Below, one piece after another: positions 62,250 to 64,000 of a stretch of 64,000 bases of DNA (its first letter is position 1; every line of letters begins with the position of its first letter). This DNA is from Branchipolynoe longqiensis. Lineage: Eukaryota; Annelida; Polychaeta; Phyllodocida; Polynoidae. Position numbers and translations under genes: made by a program. Location: positions 75,585,040 to 75,649,039 of the forward strand of contig CM059193.1 in the NCBI GenBank assembly GCA_030323885.1. Direction: 5' to 3'. Below the pieces are notes generated by a model. It searched no databases and had not been told where the DNA came from. It was given only the letters and a program-made list of their open reading frames with translations.

Positions 62250-64000
62250 AGAAAGAGGCATGGTGGAGGGTGGTGGGGAAGGTGCGTGGATGGGAGGTGC
62301 CGTGGGGGGTGATGGAGGGCGGTGGGGTGGTGGGCGGTTGAGTGGATGTGAGGTGGGGTGGTGAGTGGTGGGTGGTGGTGGGGGGGGGGGGGGGTGTAGG
62401 TAGTGGTGGGTATAAGTGGTGAGTGGATGTGTGGTGGTGCGTGGTGGGTTGAGGTGATGGGTGGTGGGTTAATGTGGTGAGTGGGTGTGAGGTGATGTGG
62501 TGGGTGGCAGTGGATGGGGGGGTGGCTGGAGGCAGCCAGTGGGTGTGAGGTGGTGTGGTGGGGTGCAGGGGGAGGCAGTGAGTGGCTGTGAGGTGGGTGT
62601 GGTAGACTGCAGTGGGAGGCAATGAGTGACTGTGAGGTGGGTGTGGGAGACTGCAGTGGGTGGCAGTGAGTGGATGTGAGGTGGTGTGGTAGGGTGGACT
62701 GGGTGGCAGTGAATGGATGTGAGGTGGTGTGGTAGACTGCAGTTGGAGGCAGTGAGTGGTTGTGATGTGGTGTGGTAGGGTGCAGTGGGAGGCAGTGGGT
62801 GGTTGTGAGGTGGGGTGGTAGTGTGCAGGGGGAGGCAGTGAGTGGCTGTGAGGTGGTGTGGTAGACTGCAGTGGGAGGCAGTGAGTGGCTGTGAGGTGGG
62901 TGTGGTAGACTGCAGTGGGAGGCAGTGAGTAGATGTGAGGTGGTATGGTAGGGTGCAGTGGGTGGCAGTGAGTGGATGTGAGGTGTTATGGTAGGGTGCA
63001 GTGGGTGGCAGTGAGTGGATGTGAGGTGGTATGGTAGGATGCAGTGGGAGGCAGTGAGTGGCTGTGAGGTGGGTGTGGTAGACTGCAGTGGGTGGCAGTG
63101 AGTGGATGTGAGGTGGTATGGTAGGGTGGAGTGGGTGGCAGTGAGTGGCTGTGAGGTGGTGTGGTAGGGTGCAGTGGGAGGCAGTGAGTGGATGTGAGGT
63201 GGTGTGGTAGACTGCAGTGGGAGGCAGTGAGTAGATGTGAGGTGGTGTGTTAGAGTGCAGTGGGTGGCAGTGAGTGGATGTGAGGTGGTGTGGTAGACTG
63301 CAGTGGGTGGCAGTGAGTGGATGTGAGGTGGTATGGTAGGGTGCAGTGGGTGGCAGTGAGTGGTTGTGAGGTGGTATGGTAGGGTGGACTGGGTGGCAGT
63401 GAGTGGATGTGAGGTGGTATGGTATGGGTGCAGTGGGTGGCAGTGAGTGGTTGTGAGGTGGTATGGTAGGGTGCAGTGGGTGGCAGTGAGTGGATGTGAG
63501 GTGGTATGGTAGGGTGCAGTGGGTGGCAGTGAGTGGATGTGAGGTGGTATGGTAGGGTGCAGTGGGTGGCAGTGAGTGGTTGTGAGGTGGCATGGTAGGG
63601 TGCAGTGGGAGGCAGTGAGTGGCTGTGAGGTGGGTGTGGTAGACTGCAGTGGGTGGCAGTGAGTGGATGTGAGGTGGTAGGGTAGGGTGCAGTGGGTGGC
63701 AGTGAGTGGATGTGAGGTGATATGGTAGGGTGCAGTGGGTGGCAGTGAGTGGCTGTGAGGTGGTGTGGTAGACTGCAGTGGGTGACAGTGAGTGGATGTG
63801 AGGTGGTATGGTAGGATGCAGTGGGTGGCAGTGAGTGGATGTGAGGTGGTATGGTAGGGTGCAGTGGGTGGCAGTGAGTGGATGTGAGGTGGTGTGGTAG
63901 GGTGCAGTGGGTGGCAGTGAGTGGATGTGAGGTGGTGTGGTAGGGTGGAGTGGGTGGCAGTGAGTGGCTGTGAGGTGGTGTGGTAGGGTGCAGTGGGAGG
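62250..64000. repeat. G-rich 43-bp minisatellite, continues past the window edge
   Basis: The homogeneous unit is GCAGTGGGTGGCAGTGAG plus TGGATGTGAGGTGGTATGGTAGGGT (43 bp), with alternating variants (GGTGTGGTAGACT, GGTTGTGAG, GGGAGG). 62250-62560 is degenerate G/T-rich edge sequence. Because 43 is not a multiple of 3 the open minus-strand frame cycles through all phases; the 374-codon frame is an artefact. Confidence 0.95.

Noticed and set aside
62469..63593. 374-codon minus-strand open frame
   Set aside because: It lies wholly in the 43-bp minisatellite; the period is not a multiple of three, all phases are stop-free on the C-rich strand, and the translation is a frame-cycling histidine/proline/threonine repeat.

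Overview
The window looks like a repeat-saturated intergenic/intronic stretch of a metazoan nuclear genome, most likely a mollusc and probably a gastropod. The evidence is a spliced tetraspanin exon with consensus splice sites, non-LTR retrotransposon tails, several tRNA-derived SINE families, many small inverted-repeat DNA transposons and very large minisatellites. There are no bacterial operons, rRNA genes, functional tRNA genes or CRISPR arrays. The mollusc call rests on memory of one SINE family (SINE-B here) that is common in gastropod and bivalve intergenic DNA. No database search was made.

Only one piece of host protein-coding sequence is convincing: a 210-bp minus-strand exon (50005-50214) of a CD9-type tetraspanin, with tandem repeats in both flanking introns. 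Coding remnants of mobile elements are the C-terminal end of a LINE reverse transcriptase (37962-38369, +), the last codons of a second LINE (1112-1335, -) and a possible tail of a pogo/Tigger-like transposase (60928-61173, +).

Repeat families, with names local to this report. SINE-A: about 30 copies, tRNA-like head, conserved body and a tail reading CCTTAGATGTTGCCAGGACG; it occurs with two different heads. SINE-B: four copies plus a fragment, all on the minus strand. SINE-C: three copies. SINE-Q: three tRNA-Gln-like fragments. LINE-J: a 3'-UTR family with four copies and a palindrome near the tail. MITE-D: ends TTAAAGCTGCATAGTC. MITE-E: ends AGTTCAGGTGCAAAACC. FB1-FB4: four families of longer inverted-repeat elements whose ends share a GTCACA core and whose interiors are short tandem motifs of about 10-11 bp. 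Pogo/Tigger-like and Harbinger-like MITEs are also present.

Layout. 0-5 kb: SINEs, a LINE nested in a SINE, a LINE-J tail and a 510-bp dispersed repeat. 5.2-6 kb: FB4. 6-18 kb: SINEs, a 1.56-kb inverted-repeat element carrying four 204-bp repeats (9047-10602), MITEs and two FB1 elements. 18-26.3 kb: C-rich then G-rich minisatellites with two FB2 elements. 27-35 kb: a 35-bp minisatellite, paired MITE-D copies and nested arrays. 36-39 kb: a Harbinger-like MITE, FB3 and the best LINE-J copy. 39-49 kb: AT microsatellites, a 75-bp minisatellite, a second FB3 and a Harbinger-like element inside a SINE. 49.4-50.8 kb: the tetraspanin exon with intronic repeats. 52-54 kb: a pentamer-based satellite. 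54-62 kb: MITEs, a 9-bp AT array, FB1 and a pogo-like element. 62.3 kb to the end: a G-rich 43-bp minisatellite running off the window.

Nested insertions give relative ages. LINE, FB1, FB3-associated, Harbinger-like and MITE insertions interrupt older repeats, and several still show candidate target-site duplications.
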